Shown: positions 63,956 through 64,000 of the stretch, one piece after another | Layout of the letters: each line of letters opens with the position of its first letter | Position numbering within the stretch: position 1 is the stretch's first letter | Assembly: GCF_001513745.1 (NCBI RefSeq) | Contig: NZ_CP013380.1 | Coordinates: 4,005,153-4,069,152 of the forward strand | Length of the DNA: 64,000 nucleotides | Direction of reading: 5' to 3' | Source of the DNA: Burkholderia humptydooensis | Lineage (GTDB): Bacteria; Pseudomonadota; Gammaproteobacteria; Burkholderiales; Burkholderiaceae | The notes under the pieces: generated by a model | What the model was told of the DNA's origin: nothing | Seen by the model: the letters and a program-made list of their open reading frames with translations, nothing else | Databases searched by the model: none | Translations under genes and position numbers: made by a program

Positions 63956-64000
63956 ATGAACGATTTCTGGCAACACTGTTCCGCGCTATTGGAGCGTGAA
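63956..64000 (+). CDS. dnaA: Chromosomal replication initiator DnaA, first 15 codons
   Basis: ATG 63956 opens MNDFWQHCSALLERE, the start of domain I of betaproteobacterial DnaA, and runs off the right edge. DnaA binds DnaA boxes and unwinds the origin. A TAGAAT hexamer at 63779-63784 is a possible -10 for its promoter, without a clear -35. It is divergent from rpmH across 446 bp. Confidence 0.93.
   Translation, partial: MNDFWQHCSALLERE

Overview
The window is a GC-rich (roughly two-thirds G+C) stretch of a betaproteobacterial chromosome. It runs from the gatCA/mre cell-shape region to the first 15 codons of dnaA. The rpmH-rnpA-yidD-yidC-mnmE order next to dnaA, the mreBCD-mrdA-rodA operon, a QueE with the C-x14-C-x2-C cluster, and the codon use point to Burkholderia, most likely the pseudomallei/thailandensis group, chromosome 1 close to its replication origin. 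The species assignment is inference; no similarity search was run.

Region by region. 1-7.4 kb: start of gatA and all of gatC (minus), then the divergent mreB-mreC-mreD-mrdA-rodA operon closed by a hairpin terminator. 7.5-11.3 kb: a Sel1-repeat protein coupled to an HpcH/HpaI aldolase, then queC-queE-queD for 7-deazaguanine synthesis. 11.6-18.8 kb: tRNA-Phe, an NtrY-like kinase with a short NtrX-like regulator that lacks the AAA+ domain, a DUF4390 protein, rsmB, htpX and a LysE exporter. 18.9-25.1 kb: fmt-def facing dprA, a thioredoxin-like protein and topB. 25.3-29.5 kb: LysR regulator, D-2-hydroxyacid dehydrogenase, patatin, hotdog thioesterase and tRNA-Lys.

29.7-57.7 kb is more accessory. 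It holds a porin, a lipid-metabolism group (AraC regulator, acyl-CoA synthetase, AidB-like dehydrogenase, TetR regulator) with an MHS-type transporter upstream, and a polyamine group: two ABC permeases and a binding protein, a nitrilase resembling N-carbamoylputrescine amidase, an HDAC-fold acetylpolyamine deacetylase, a second binding protein, a LysR regulator, and speG further on. No transporter ATPase gene is present. A sigma-70-family factor with its acidic neighbour, gshA, an alkA-ada repair pair, a VOC protein and yaeQ follow. Just upstream of the VOC gene lies a candidate small RNA whose predicted 5' end carries two tandem anti-Shine-Dalgarno decamers.

57.7-64 kb returns to the core: an integrase scar at the 3' end of mnmE, an HTH regulator, then yidC, yidD, rnpA, rpmH and dnaA. 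One perfect DnaA box lies between rpmH and dnaA.

The most promising unexplained items are the anti-SD small RNA (about 54.10-54.17 kb), the structured non-coding block ending in a terminator (42.93-43.02 kb), the possibly leaderless tetR with a FadR-like operator at its start codon (36.4 kb), the AAA+-less NtrX partner, and the mnmE integration scar.
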